Of a stretch of DNA of 64,000 nucleotides, positions 51,185 to 60,729 are shown piece by piece. The number at the start of each line of letters is the position of its first letter. The first letter of the stretch is position 1. The notes below the pieces were generated by a model that did not search any database, was not told where the DNA came from, and worked only from the letters and a program-made list of their open reading frames with translations. The stretch covers positions 62,001 to 126,000 of the forward strand of contig NZ_MJAO01000004.1 of NCBI RefSeq assembly GCF_001902635.1, written 5' to 3'. Origin of the DNA: Serratia marcescens (lineage in GTDB: Bacteria > Pseudomonadota > Gammaproteobacteria > Enterobacterales > Enterobacteriaceae). The translations under genes were made by a program, and so were the position numbers.

Positions 51185-51964
51185 TCACTTCACCGTCACG
51201 TCGATATCGCCGAAATACTTCTTCGACAGCGCCGCCACTGTGCCTTGCTGTTTCACTTTGGCGATGGCGGCATCCAGTTTTTTCTTCAGCGCTTCATCCC
51301 CTTTACGCAGCCCGAAGGCGATGCCTTCACCGAGGATTTTGTCGTCGCGCACCGCCTCGCCGACGAAGGCGAAGCCTTTGCCGTCCGGCTGCGACAGGAA
51401 GCCGCTTTGCCCCGACGGCGCCATCACCAGCGTGGCGTCGAGCCGGCCGGCTGCCAGGTCAAGGTAAACCTGATTTTGATCCTGGTAAGACACCACGTCC
51501 ACGCCTTCCGGCGCCCAATGGGTTTTGGCGTAGATCTCCTGAATCGAGCCTTGCAGCACGCCCACGTGTTTGCCCGCCAGCGATTTGGCGTCCGGCAGCA
51601 GGCCGCTGTCGGCTTTGGCGATCAGCCGGTTCGGCACCTGATAGATGGCGTCGGTAAAGGCGATCGCCTGGCGCCGCTGTTCGGTCACGTTCATCGCCGA
51701 GTTGATGGCGTCGAACTTGCGCGCCTGCAGCGCCGGGATCAGGCTGTCGAACGAGGTTTCGACCCAGCTGCATGTTAATTGCGCGGCGGCGCACACCGCG
51801 TCGCCCAGTTCAATGTCGAACCCTTCCAGTTTGCCACTGGCGGACTTGGACTCGAACGGCGGATACAGCGCTTCCAGGCCGAAGCGCAGGCTGTTTTCCG
51901 CCGCCGGCGAAGCGCCGGCGGCCAGCAGACATCCGGCGGCGAACAGCGTTTTCAGTGTTTTCAT
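51185..51964 (-). CDS. Lysine/arginine/ornithine-type binding protein
   Basis: A 259-residue periplasmic binding protein with signal sequence MKTLKTLFAAGCLLAAGASP and the ArgT/HisJ fold (RFGLEALYPPFESKSASGKL, DAINSAMNVTEQRRQAIAFT, DLAAGRLDATLVMAPSG). It should bind basic amino acids. No ABC permease or ATPase is adjacent, so it may share a shared HisQMP-type system. ATG 51964 starts the signal sequence. Confidence 0.87.
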   Translation of the reverse strand: MKTLKTLFAAGCLLAAGASPAAENSLRFGLEALYPPFESKSASGKLEGFDIELGDAVCAAAQLTCSWVETSFDSLIPALQARKFDAINSAMNVTEQRRQAIAFTDAIYQVPNRLIAKADSGLLPDAKSLAGKHVGVLQGSIQEIYAKTHWAPEGVDVVSYQDQNQVYLDLAAGRLDATLVMAPSGQSGFLSQPDGKGFAFVGEAVRDDKILGEGIAFGLRKGDEALKKKLDAAIAKVKQQGTVAALSKKYFGDIDVTVK

Positions 51965-51998
51965 AGGCAGTGCCCCTTTCCCGTGGTCGGACAAAAAG

Positions 51999-53153
51999 TT
52001 ACACCTGGCTCAGGCGGCGCGCGCCTTCCAGCAGGGTCTGGTTATCTTTGGAAAAACTCAGCCGGATAAGGCCGGTATCGCTGCCGTCGCTGTAGAACGC
52101 CGACAGCGGGATCGTCGCCACCTTAGCTTCGCGGATCAAGCGTACGGCGAAATCATTGTCGCTTTCGTGACTGAAGCCGCTAAAGCGGGCCAGCATGAAG
52201 AAGCTGCCGCGGCTGGGCAGCAGCTCAAAGCGCGAATCCTGCAAGGCGCTGGCCAGCAGATCGCGCTTTTGTTGGTAAAACGCCGCCAGCCCCAAGTAGC
52301 TCTGTGGGTTGGCGAGCGCGGCGACGAAGGCGTGCTGCATCGGCGTATCGGCGGAGAACACCATAAACTGGTGTACCTTGCGGATCTCGTCCATCAGCGC
52401 CGCCGGCGCCAGGCAATAGCCAACGCGCCAGCCGGTGACGTGGTAGGTTTTACCGAACGACGACACGATCACGCTGCGTTCCGCCAGTTGCGGGTAGCGC
52501 GCCATGCTGTGGTGAATATCGCCGTCGAATACCACGTGTTCGTAGACCTCGTCGGACAGGATCACGATGTCGGTGTCGCGGGTCAGGGCGGTCAGGCGTT
52601 CGATGTCGTGCTCGTCAAACACCGCGCCGGTCGGGTTGTGCGGCGTGTTGACGATGATCATGCGCGTTTTGCCGTTGATGGCGGCGGCCACTTCGTCCCA
52701 GTCGACGCGAAAGTCCTGCAGCGACAGTTTGATCGCCACCGGCGTGGCGCCCTGCAGGCGCACGATCGGCGCATAGCTGTCGAACGCCGGTTCGAAATAG
52801 ATCACCTCGTCGCCGGGATGCACCAGCGCGCTGATCGCCGAGTACAGCCCTTCGCTGGCGCTGGCGATCACCGTGATTTCTTCGTCGGCGTCATAGCGTG
52901 CGCCATACAATCGTTCAGCTTTTTCCGCCAGAGCAGCACGTAACGCCGCCACGCCGCTCATCGGCGCGTATTGGTTATGACCTGCGCGCATGGCTTGCGC
53001 CGTTGCCTCGATCAGCTGCGGGTCGCCGGCGAAGTTGGGCGCGCCCTGCGACAGATTGAGGGCTTGATGTTCGGCGCTGAGTTGGCCAATGACGGTGAAA
53101 ATGGTGGTGCCGACGTCCGGCAGCTTCGAGCGGGATGAGCAGGCGCTCTGCAT
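51999..53153 (-). CDS. ybdL: Methionine/aromatic aminotransferase YbdL
   Basis: A 384-residue fold-type I aminotransferase. It matches YbdL: SKLPDVGTTIFTVIG, NQYAPMSGVAALR, NTPHNPTGAVFDEHD (substrate loop), ILSDEVYEHV and the PLP lysine in SSFGKTYHVTGWRVGY. YbdL transaminates methionine and related amino acids. Thirty-four bases separate it from the ArgT-like gene, so they may be cotranscribed. Divergent from the LysR gene at 53419. Confidence 0.9.
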   Translation of the reverse strand: MQSACSSRSKLPDVGTTIFTVIGQLSAEHQALNLSQGAPNFAGDPQLIEATAQAMRAGHNQYAPMSGVAALRAALAEKAERLYGARYDADEEITVIASASEGLYSAISALVHPGDEVIYFEPAFDSYAPIVRLQGATPVAIKLSLQDFRVDWDEVAAAINGKTRMIIVNTPHNPTGAVFDEHDIERLTALTRDTDIVILSDEVYEHVVFDGDIHHSMARYPQLAERSVIVSSFGKTYHVTGWRVGYCLAPAALMDEIRKVHQFMVFSADTPMQHAFVAALANPQSYLGLAAFYQQKRDLLASALQDSRFELLPSRGSFFMLARFSGFSHESDNDFAVRLIREAKVATIPLSAFYSDGSDTGLIRLSFSKDNQTLLEGARRLSQV

Positions 53154-53273
53154 GATGGGCTCCAGGCAAACAGGGAAGTGTTGAGCGATTAAGCATCAGG
53201 CGGCGTAGGCGGACAAGGGAAAGTTTGTCATACTTGCCATGCACTACGATCATACCTAATTCCCCTTCATCCT

Positions 53274-53371
53274 TGAAACGATCTCGGCGTTGGCTGCGTT
53301 CGCTTACCCGAATCACTGACTTATGTCAGCTCATCGGGGCGCGCTCGCTGGCCGCCTTGATATCGTTCCAA
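53274..53371. repeat. Long imperfect intergenic palindrome
   Basis: Arms TTGAAACGAT / ATCGTTCCAA at the ends, CCCGA / TCGGG inside and a CTGAC-TTAT-GTCAG tip: about 98 bases folding into one stem. It resembles dispersed enterobacterial intergenic repeats in form. It lies upstream of the LysR gene at 53419. Confidence 0.7.
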
Positions 53372-53418
53372 TGATTTTGAGGAATTATTGCTATTTAAGG
53401 TATTTAGAGGAACACGCT

Positions 53419-54339
53419 ATGCCGATATCCCTGCCGTCGCTCGACGTGTTGAAAACCTTTGTGGTGGTGGCGCAACGCCTCAACTTTACCCATGCTGCCC
53501 GCCAGCTGCACCTGACGCAGGGGGCGGTCAGCCGGCAAATTCTCGGGCTGGAACAGCGTCTGGGTTATCCGCTGTTCAGCCGCCAGGCGCGCGGCCTGGC
53601 GCTGACGCCGCAGGGTGCGCAGCTGCTGGCGCCGGTGCAGCAGGCGTTGGGGCAGTTGGACGAGGCGCTGACGCGGGCCGCCGCCCCGCCGGGGGCGCTG
53701 CGCATCAAATGCCCGACCTGCGCGATGCGCTGGGTGCTGCCGCGCGTGATTCGTCTGCAGAACGAACGGCCGGATATGCATATCGAACTGACCGCCTCGG
53801 TGTCGCACGGCCTGGATTTCAGTACCGAGCAGTTTGACGCCGCGGTGGTATTCGGCCGGCCGCCGGGAAAAAAACTGACCGCGCACCTGCTGTTTGATGA
53901 AATCCTTACGCCGGTCTGCACGCCGGCGTTTCTGCCGTCTGCGCCCCAACTGGCGGATCTGACGGACAAAACCCTGCTGCATCCGACGCGCGATCGGCGC
54001 GACTGGCTGCGCTGGCTGAAGGCAGCGGGGGCCGATGCGCTGCCGTCCGGCAAGGCTCAGCATTTCGATACCCTCGATCTGGCGATGAGCGCCGCGCTGC
54101 AGGGATTCGGCATCGCCATCGGCGATCTGTGCCTGCTGGAGGAGGATATTCAGGCGCGGCGCGTCGTCACGCCGTTCCCGCTCTGCGTCAGCAGCGGCGC
54201 GGCTTACTATTTGGTCTATCCTGAGCGCGGGGTGTTGCCGCCGGCGTTGGCGCAGCTTGTCGACTTCCTGACGGCGGAGGCCGCCGACAGCCGCACCCGA
54301 CTAAAGAATTATCTGCCGATAACCTGTAATGCTTTGTAA
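53419..54339 (+). CDS. LysR-family regulator
   Basis: A 306-residue LysR-type regulator with HTH region LKTFVVVAQRLNFTHAARQL, then LTQGAVSRQILGLEQRLGYP, followed by a substrate-binding domain of the GcvA/DsdC-like type. Divergent from ybdL across a repeat-containing gap, so ybdL is a possible target. ATG 53419 has GAGG upstream. Confidence 0.88.
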   Translation: MPISLPSLDVLKTFVVVAQRLNFTHAARQLHLTQGAVSRQILGLEQRLGYPLFSRQARGLALTPQGAQLLAPVQQALGQLDEALTRAAAPPGALRIKCPTCAMRWVLPRVIRLQNERPDMHIELTASVSHGLDFSTEQFDAAVVFGRPPGKKLTAHLLFDEILTPVCTPAFLPSAPQLADLTDKTLLHPTRDRRDWLRWLKAAGADALPSGKAQHFDTLDLAMSAALQGFGIAIGDLCLLEEDIQARRVVTPFPLCVSSGAAYYLVYPERGVLPPALAQLVDFLTAEAADSRTRLKNYLPITCNAL

Positions 54340-54451
54340 ACATTACCGATGCGAATTCCCTTGGCGATGAAACAGAGTGTGGCAAACTGTTTCTTCACTC
54401 CGATTCAACCCCGCGGCTTTGGCAGCGGAAACACGCCTGAGATAAAACAAG

Positions 54452-56749
54452 ATGAAATGGCTTTGTGTGGTGAGTATGTTGTCCGGTCTGGCCCTCAGCC
54501 CGGCTTTTGCGCAGGAAACGCCGATAACGCAGGGCATTCACGCCCAGCAGCGCGACGCCTTCGTGTCCCATTTGATGAAGCAGATGACGCTGGAAGAGAA
54601 GATCGGCCAGCTGCGGCTGATCAGCGTCGGGCCGGATAACCCGAAAGAAGCGATCCGCGAGGGCATCCGCAAAGGGCAGATCGGCGCCATCTTCAATACC
54701 GTCACCCGCCCGGACATTCGGGTGATGCAGGATCAGGCGATGCAGCTCAGCCGCCTGAAAATCCCGTTGTTCTTCGCCTATGACGTGGTACACGGCCAGC
54801 GCACCGTGTTCCCGATCAGCCTGGGGCTGGCGGCCAGCTTCGATCTGGAAGCGATTGCGCTCAGCGCCCGGGTGGCGGCGCAGGAAGCCAGCGATGACGG
54901 CCTCAACATGACCTTCGCGCCGATGGTCGATATTACCCGCGATCCGCGCTGGGGCCGGGTCTCCGAAGGCTTCGGCGAAGACACCTGGCTGGTGTCGAAA
55001 ATCGCCAAAGTGATGGTCGACGGTTATCAAAACGGCGACCCGGCTAAACCCGGTTCGGTAATGGCCAGCGTTAAGCACTTTGCGTTGTACGGCGCCGTCG
55101 AAGGCGGCCGCGATTACAACACCGTCGACATGAGCCCGCTGCGCATGTATCAGGACTATCTGCCGCCTTACAAAGCGGCGGTGGATGCCGGCAGCGGCGG
55201 GGTGATGGTGTCGCTCAACTCGGTGAACGGCGTGCCGGCCACCGCCAACCCGTGGCTGCTGAAAGATCTGCTGCGTGAGCAATGGGGCTTCAAGGGCATC
55301 ACCATCAGCGATCACGGCGCAATTAAAGAACTGATTAAGCACGGCGTGGCGGCTGACGCGCGCGACGCGGTGCGGCTGGCGATCACCTCCGGCGTCGATA
55401 TGAGCATGAGCGACGAGTTTTACGACAAGTACCTGCCGGGGCTGGTGAAAGACGGGCTGGTGCCGGAAAGCGATATCGACCGCGCCTGCCGCGACGTGTT
55501 GAACACCAAGTACGACATGGGCCTGTTCAAGGATCCGTATGTGCATCTGGGCCCGGCGGGTTCCGATCCGCAGGACACCAACGCCGAAAGCCGCCTGCAC
55601 CGCGCCGAAGCGCGGGTGGTGGCGCGCAAAACGATGGTGCTGCTGAAAAACGATAAGCAGACGCTGCCGCTGAGCAAACAGGCGACCATCGCGCTGGTCG
55701 GGCCGATGGCCGACAGCCAGCGCGACGTGATGGGCAGCTGGTCCGCCGCCGGGGTGGTCAAGCAGTCGGTCACTCTGCGCGAAGGGCTGGAGCGGGCGGT
55801 AGGCGACAAGGCGCGCATTCTTTACGCCAAGGGCGCCAACGTCACGCAGGATAAAGGCATCATCGACTACCTGAACGAGTATGAGCCGGCGGTGGCGTTC
55901 GACACCCGTTCGCCGCAGCAGATGATCGACGAAGCGGTGCAGGCGGCGAACAAGGCCGACGTGGTCGTGGCGGTGGTGGGCGAATCGCAGGGCATGGCGC
56001 ACGAGGCCTCCAGCCGCGCCGACATCACGATTCCGCAGAGCCAGCGCGATCTGATCGCCGCGCTGAAAGCCACCGGCAAGCCGCTGGTGCTGGTGTTGAT
56101 GAATGGCCGGCCGCTGGCGCTGAGCTGGGAGAGCGAGCAGGCGGATGCGATGCTGGAAACCTGGTACAGCGGTACCGAGGGCGGCAACGCGGTGGCGGAC
56201 GTGTTGTTCGGCGATTACAACCCGTCGGGTAAACTGCCGATGACCTTCCCGCGTTCGGTCGGCCAGATCCCGATGTACTACAACCACCTGAACACCGGCC
56301 GCCCGTTCGGCAAAGAGAACCCAGGCAAGTACACCTCGCGCTACTTCGACTCGCCGAACGGCCCGCTGTATCCATTTGGTTACGGCCTGAGCTACACCAC
56401 TTTCAGCCTGTCGGATCTGAAACTGTCCAGCCCGACGATGGCGCGTAACGGCAAGCTAACCGCCAGCGTCACGCTGAAGAATACCGGCAAGTACGATGGC
56501 GCCACGGTGGTGCAGCTGTATCTGCAGGACGTGACCGCCTCGGTCAGCCGCCCGGTGAAAGAGCTGCGCAACTTCAAGAAAGTGGCCCTGCGGGCCGGCC
56601 AGTCGCAGCAGGTCGAACTGCCGATTAGCGAAGACGATCTGAAGTTCTACAACGCCAGCCTGAAATGGGGGGCGGAGCCGGGCAAATTCAACGTCTTCGT
56701 TGGCCTGGACTCCGACAACGTGCAGGCGCAAAGCTTTACGCTGAAGTAA
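54452..56749 (+). CDS. bglX: Periplasmic beta-glucosidase
   Basis: A 765-residue glycoside hydrolase family 3 enzyme with a signal peptide (MKWLCVVSMLSGLALSPAFA) and a catalytic TIM-barrel, the nucleophile Asp in GITISDHGAIKELIKHG, a second domain (ADVVVAVVGESQGMAHEASS) and a C-terminal fibronectin-III-like domain. Length agrees with E. coli BglX (765). It hydrolyses beta-glucosides such as gentiobiose in the periplasm. Confidence 0.95.
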   Translation: MKWLCVVSMLSGLALSPAFAQETPITQGIHAQQRDAFVSHLMKQMTLEEKIGQLRLISVGPDNPKEAIREGIRKGQIGAIFNTVTRPDIRVMQDQAMQLSRLKIPLFFAYDVVHGQRTVFPISLGLAASFDLEAIALSARVAAQEASDDGLNMTFAPMVDITRDPRWGRVSEGFGEDTWLVSKIAKVMVDGYQNGDPAKPGSVMASVKHFALYGAVEGGRDYNTVDMSPLRMYQDYLPPYKAAVDAGSGGVMVSLNSVNGVPATANPWLLKDLLREQWGFKGITISDHGAIKELIKHGVAADARDAVRLAITSGVDMSMSDEFYDKYLPGLVKDGLVPESDIDRACRDVLNTKYDMGLFKDPYVHLGPAGSDPQDTNAESRLHRAEARVVARKTMVLLKNDKQTLPLSKQATIALVGPMADSQRDVMGSWSAAGVVKQSVTLREGLERAVGDKARILYAKGANVTQDKGIIDYLNEYEPAVAFDTRSPQQMIDEAVQAANKADVVVAVVGESQGMAHEASSRADITIPQSQRDLIAALKATGKPLVLVLMNGRPLALSWESEQADAMLETWYSGTEGGNAVADVLFGDYNPSGKLPMTFPRSVGQIPMYYNHLNTGRPFGKENPGKYTSRYFDSPNGPLYPFGYGLSYTTFSLSDLKLSSPTMARNGKLTASVTLKNTGKYDGATVVQLYLQDVTASVSRPVKELRNFKKVALRAGQSQQVELPISEDDLKFYNASLKWGAEPGKFNVFVGLDSDNVQAQSFTLK

Positions 56750-56756
56750 CCCTGTT

Positions 56757-56785
56757 CCCCCTCGTTCACGCGCTGAACGAGGGGG
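56757..56785. terminator. Terminator-like hairpin after bglX
   Basis: CCCCCTCGTTCA / TGAACGAGGGGG perfect 12-base arms with a 5-base loop, followed by CATCCTTTC. T-run is short. Confidence 0.75.
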
Positions 56786-56819
56786 CATCCTTTCACGTTA
56801 ACGTACCGGAGCTTGCTTT

Positions 56820-57743
56820 ATGAAACGGTATCTGGACTGCAGCGCCAGCGATCTGGCCGATATCGGCAAAGCCGATTTGCTCTACGCCATCCGCGCCAGC
56901 GAAGGGCGTATTTTGGTCAGCGAAACCATCGCGGTCACTCAACCGCTGCTCAATAATGTCACCAACGCCGAACTGGCGGCCAGCCAGGGGGCCGACCTGC
57001 TGTTGCTGAACCTGTTCGACGTCAACCAACCGCATATCGCGGGCTTGCCCGCCGACGTGCCGCCGCAAGAGGCGCTGCGCACGCTGCAGCGGCTGACCGG
57101 GCGGGTAATCGGCGTGAACCTGGAGGCCGTCGATCCGGCTTTCGCCACCGAACATAACGATTTCTGGCAGATGACGGCCGGCCGTGCCGCCACCGCCGAG
57201 AATGCGCGCAAGCTGTATCAGCTCGGCGCGCGCATGGTGGTGCTGACCGGCAACCCGAACAACGGCGTCAGCAATCAGGCGATCGCCGCCGCGCTGAAAG
57301 CGATTCGCGATGAGGTGGGTGACGAGATGGTGCTGGTGACCGGCAAGATGCACGGTGCCGGTATCGTGCGCGAAAGCGGCAGCCAGCTGATCGGCGAACA
57401 GGACATCGCGCTGTTCGTGGAGAACGGCGCGGACATCGTGCTGTTGCCGGCACCGGGCACCATTCCCGGCATGTCGCAGGAGAAAGTGGCGGCGCTGATC
57501 GCCTTTGCCCAGCGGCAGGGCGCGCTGGCGATGACGGCGATCGGCACTTCGCAAGAGGGCGCCGACGTGCAGACCGTGCGGCAGATCGCGCTGATGAGCA
57601 AAATGGCCGGGGCGGACCTGCACCATATCGGTGATACCGGCTATCTGGGGCTGGCGCTGCCGGAAAACATTTTCGCTTACAGCGTGGCGATTCGCGGCGT
57701 GCGCCATACCTACAGCCGCATGGCGCGTTCTGTAAACCGCTAA
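56820..57743 (+). CDS. TIM-barrel protein of unknown function
   Basis: A 307-residue soluble protein, probably a TIM barrel. Repeated beta-strand/loop motifs: VSETIAVTQPLLNNVTNAEL, GADLLLLNLFDVNQPHIAGL, ARMVVLTGNPNNGVSNQAI, ADIVLLPAPGTIPGMSQEKV and a C-terminal LHHIGDTGYLGLALPENIF. It resembles a conserved family often linked to sugar PTS operons, with no proven reaction. It follows bglX by 70 bases with a hairpin between, so they may share readthrough. Confidence 0.72.
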   Translation: MKRYLDCSASDLADIGKADLLYAIRASEGRILVSETIAVTQPLLNNVTNAELAASQGADLLLLNLFDVNQPHIAGLPADVPPQEALRTLQRLTGRVIGVNLEAVDPAFATEHNDFWQMTAGRAATAENARKLYQLGARMVVLTGNPNNGVSNQAIAAALKAIRDEVGDEMVLVTGKMHGAGIVRESGSQLIGEQDIALFVENGADIVLLPAPGTIPGMSQEKVAALIAFAQRQGALAMTAIGTSQEGADVQTVRQIALMSKMAGADLHHIGDTGYLGLALPENIFAYSVAIRGVRHTYSRMARSVNR

Positions 57744-57760
57744 ACCGCCGGCGCTTTAGG

Positions 57761-58786
57761 TTAAACCTTTTGCGCCGTCACGATGCTGTAATAGCCGAGC
57801 GACGGTATCACCTGCGGCGTATCGAAGCCCGCATCGGTCAACATGTCGCTGATGTCCTTGCCGGAATATTGGCGCCCCTGCGTCGTCCAACCCAGCATCA
57901 GCAGATTGTAGCCGGCAAGAGCCGATGGGCCGGCTTTTTCGTCGGCGAACAACGCTTCGTGGATCACTATCCTGCCGCCGACGGGGAGTGCGTCATAGCT
58001 CTTTTGCGCCAGAAAGCGATTTTTGTCCGCTGTCCAGCCGTGAAAGACATTGGAGTACAGATGCAGATCCGCTGAAGGGTAGGGATCGCACCACATATCG
58101 CCGCCGTGCGTGCTGATGCGGTCGCTGAAACCGTAACGTTGCGCGTAGTCGGTGGCCAACGGACAAACTTCCGGCAGATCGAAGACGGTACACGTCAATC
58201 TGGGCCAGTGTGCCATCAGGCCGATGGCGTGAATGCCGGAGGCGCCGCCGATATCCAGCGCCACGCGATGCGACGACAAGGAGAGGCGCGTTGGCCACAG
58301 GCTGGCTGAACCGATGCTCAGGCTATGCATAGCGCGGGTAAATCGGTCGGCTTTGTCGGCATCGACCCCGTGCGTTTCGTACACTTCCTGTTCGCCATAG
58401 ACCTGCGGTATATTTTTCCGGATAGCGCCTTCCAGATTTTTCAGCGAAAAGGTTTCGCTGTTGTCATACAGCAAATCCCAATAATAACCAAAATAGTGCG
58501 GACTGCTTTTTAACAGGAAAGCGTCTGTCTCCGGAGCGAGATAAAACTTTCCTTTTTCGGAGGTAATTAATTTCAACGCTTCCAATGCCGCCATTATGGC
58601 TTCAACCGGCCGCTTATCAATGTTTGTCGCAGCGCCAATGTCGACCATGTTGCAAGGGCGCTCGGCGATAAATTCAAATATCCCCAGGCGATGCGCAATA
58701 ATCACCGCCGGATAAAGGTATAGGTTCATGGTGATATCGAATATGATCTTGTCATCATAGTGCGGTGGCCGTATGGAATGAATCAT
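57761..58786 (-). CDS. SAM-dependent O-methyltransferase
   Basis: A 341-residue methyltransferase of the acetylserotonin/plant-COMT-like fold. An N-terminal winged-helix dimerisation part (VIIAHRLGIFEFIAERP, ALEALKLITSEKGKFYL) precedes the SAM-binding DIGGASGIHAIGL, DLPEVCPLA and MWCDPYPSADLHLYSNVFHG. These enzymes methylate small-molecule hydroxyls. It stands alone. A 10-base-arm palindrome lies upstream at 58894. Confidence 0.85.
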   Translation of the reverse strand: MIHSIRPPHYDDKIIFDITMNLYLYPAVIIAHRLGIFEFIAERPCNMVDIGAATNIDKRPVEAIMAALEALKLITSEKGKFYLAPETDAFLLKSSPHYFGYYWDLLYDNSETFSLKNLEGAIRKNIPQVYGEQEVYETHGVDADKADRFTRAMHSLSIGSASLWPTRLSLSSHRVALDIGGASGIHAIGLMAHWPRLTCTVFDLPEVCPLATDYAQRYGFSDRISTHGGDMWCDPYPSADLHLYSNVFHGWTADKNRFLAQKSYDALPVGGRIVIHEALFADEKAGPSALAGYNLLMLGWTTQGRQYSGKDISDMLTDAGFDTPQVIPSLGYYSIVTAQKV

Positions 58787-58893
58787 AGGGGTCCTCTCCT
58801 GTTAAGGTATGGTGCTCCTTGAGAGGCTATGTCACGCCCTTGATTTTGGCAAAGTGCTGCACGATGTATGCCTTTTACCCACCGTTCCCATAC

Positions 58894-58918
58894 GAATAAT
58901 CTCTTTGTGAGATTATTC
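58894..58918. repeat. Palindrome upstream of the methyltransferase
   Basis: GAATAATCTC / GAGATTATTC perfect 10-base arms, 5-base TTTGT spacer, about 110 bases from the methyltransferase start. The gap 58787-59110 holds no credible gene. Operator-like. Confidence 0.5.
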
Positions 58919-59110
58919 TTGGCTTGAATCGAGAGGGGCGTCACGCCAGACGGAAAGTGATGGTTTTCGTTTTATTAAGGGGTGACGTAATTACAGTGAT
59001 TAACGCGTTATGCTTGTGCTACTCTGTGGCCGCCGTTATAAGTATCGGCATTCATATTAATTATGTAAATAATTCAAAATCAAATAATTCATTATTAAAA
59101 CGAGTCAACA

Positions 59111-59503
59111 ATGAAAAAATGTATTCTGACCGGCGTCATTGCCGCGACTCTGGGTCTGTTCAACACCGCCAATGCTGAAGGGATGGATCCTGCCGCGTTG
59201 AAGAACGTGTATGACATCACGCGCAATACTTCCGGGCTGATGTCTTACTGCGTCGATAAAGGTTTCCTGAAAGCGGACAGCATCGACAACGCTAAGAAAA
59301 TGGTGGCCTACGTGGAAGGCATTCCCGGCGGCGTAGACACGCGTGACGGCGACAAGCGTGAAGCGCTGGGCCGTGAAGGTAAGGTGTTGAACGACGATGG
59401 CAAAGCGGTTGCGTTGGAACAGGAAGCGCCGCAGGGGCTGAAAACCTGGTGCCAGCAAGCTGACGAAGGGATCCGCAAAGGGCTGGCCTCTGTAGGTCAG
59501 TAA
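59111..59503 (+). CDS. Small secreted protein, DUF2501-like
   Basis: A 130-residue protein with a signal peptide (MKKCILTGVIAATLGLFNTA, cut near NAEGMD). The mature part has two cysteines (SYCVDKGFL and TWCQQADEG) likely disulfide-linked. GLMSYCVDKGFLKADSIDNA vaguely resembles YjjA/DUF2501. Function unknown. Ribosome site is weak (AGTCAAC), and the gene lies alone. Confidence 0.78.
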   Translation: MKKCILTGVIAATLGLFNTANAEGMDPAALKNVYDITRNTSGLMSYCVDKGFLKADSIDNAKKMVAYVEGIPGGVDTRDGDKREALGREGKVLNDDGKAVALEQEAPQGLKTWCQQADEGIRKGLASVGQ

Positions 59504-59522
59504 GCGTTTTTCAGGCCGTATT

Positions 59523-59548
59523 GGGTCCGCCACCTGACTGGCGGATCC
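59523..59548 (+). terminator. Terminator-like hairpin after the small secreted protein
   Basis: GGGTCCGCCA / TGGCGGATCC arms (one G-U pair) with a 6-base loop; only a short T-rich tail. Confidence 0.55.
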
Positions 59549-59633
59549 GTTCCCTTGGCCACCATTCAATTCTCCTCCTTCCTTCAGCGCATTCTGCATC
59601 CGGTTTGATCTCGACGATTGTTTCGCCATGCGC

Positions 59634-59661
59634 ATCGCTATATCATTAAATATATAACGAT
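59634..59661 (+). promoter_or_regulatory. ModE-type operator
   Basis: A 28-base near-palindrome, ATCGCTATAT then an 8-base spacer then ATATAACGAT, matching the ModE molybdate-repressor consensus. It lies 18 bases before the ATG at 59680, in position to cover the promoter of the following ABC operon. This strongly supports control by molybdate availability. Confidence 0.8.
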
Positions 59662-59679
59662 AGTCAACCGGTCACTGCT

Positions 59680-60729
59680 ATGTTCAACGCTCTCCCGCGC
59701 CTGCTGCTGGCGCTTACTCTGTTTTCCACCGCCGCCTTGGCGGATCGCCAGGTTACCGATCAGCTCAACCGCCAGGTCACGCTGCCCGACCACATCACCC
59801 GGGCCGTGGTGCTGCAACACCAGACGCTGAACCTATTGGTGCAGCTTGACGCCATGCCTCAGGTGGTTGGCGTGCTCAGCAGTTGGAAAAAGCAGCTGGG
59901 GCCGAACTACCTGCGGCTGGCGCCGGCGTTGGCGACCCTGCCGATGCCGGGCGATCTGACCACGATGAACATCGAGAGCCTGCTCGGCCTGCATCCGCAG
60001 GTGGTGTTCGTGGCCAACTATGCACCGCCGGAGATGATTGCGCAGATCGAACGGGCGGGTATTCCGGTGGTGGCGGTCTCGCTGCGCCGCGAAGCGGCCG
60101 ATCAGGCGGGCAAAATGAATCCCCAGCTGAGTGATGAAGATCGGGCCTATACGCTGGGGCTGCAGGACGGCATTCGCCTGATCGGCGAGGTGATGGCGCG
60201 TCAGCCTCAGGCCGAAGCGTTGATTAAGGACGTCATCCAACAGCGCGCGTTGGTCGCCGAACGGCTGCGCGATCTGCCTGAAGATCAACGGGTGCGGGTG
60301 TATATGGCCAACCCCGATCTCACCACCTACGGCGCCGGCAAGTATACCGGGTTGATGATGCGGCACGCCGGTGCGCTCAACGTGGCGGCGAAGGAGATTC
60401 AGGGGTTTAAACAGGTTTCTATCGAGGATGTTCTGAAGTGGGATCCGGCGGTGATTTTCGTGCAGGAGCGCTACCCGGACGTGGTGAAACAGATCCTGAC
60501 GTCACCGCAGTGGCAGCCGATCGACGCGGTGAAGAATAAGCGGGTCTACCTGATGCCGGAGTACGCCAAGGCCTGGGGGTATCCGATGCCGGAGGCGATG
60601 GCGTTGGGTGAGTTGTGGATGGCGAAAAAACTTTACCCGCAGCGTTTTGCCGATATCAATCTGCAGCAGCGGGTCGATGCTTACTATCAACGTTATTACC
60701 GCGCCACCTGCTGCCAGAGCGGGCAATGA
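59680..60729 (+). CDS. MolA-like periplasmic oxyanion-binding protein
   Basis: A 349-residue substrate-binding protein of the BtuF/FepB fold with signal peptide (FNALPRLLLALTLFSTAALA). Features such as NIESLLGLHPQVVFVANY, TTYGAGKYTGLMMRHAGALN and SIEDVLKWDPAVIFVQERYP match the FecB/MolA class. The upstream ModE box and the ModA-like gene at the operon end suggest molybdate or tungstate rather than siderophore or B12. Overlaps the permease gene as ATGA. Confidence 0.82.
   Translation: MFNALPRLLLALTLFSTAALADRQVTDQLNRQVTLPDHITRAVVLQHQTLNLLVQLDAMPQVVGVLSSWKKQLGPNYLRLAPALATLPMPGDLTTMNIESLLGLHPQVVFVANYAPPEMIAQIERAGIPVVAVSLRREAADQAGKMNPQLSDEDRAYTLGLQDGIRLIGEVMARQPQAEALIKDVIQQRALVAERLRDLPEDQRVRVYMANPDLTTYGAGKYTGLMMRHAGALNVAAKEIQGFKQVSIEDVLKWDPAVIFVQERYPDVVKQILTSPQWQPIDAVKNKRVYLMPEYAKAWGYPMPEAMALGELWMAKKLYPQRFADINLQQRVDAYYQRYYRATCCQSGQ

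Noticed and set aside
54395-56287. 630-residue minus-strand frame opposite bglX
   Set aside because: Antisense shadow; no domain and no ribosome site, while BglX is full length.
58924-59178. 84-residue plus-strand frame before the small secreted protein
   Set aside because: Overlaps the signal peptide coding region of the better-supported gene at 59111 in another frame and has no ribosome site.
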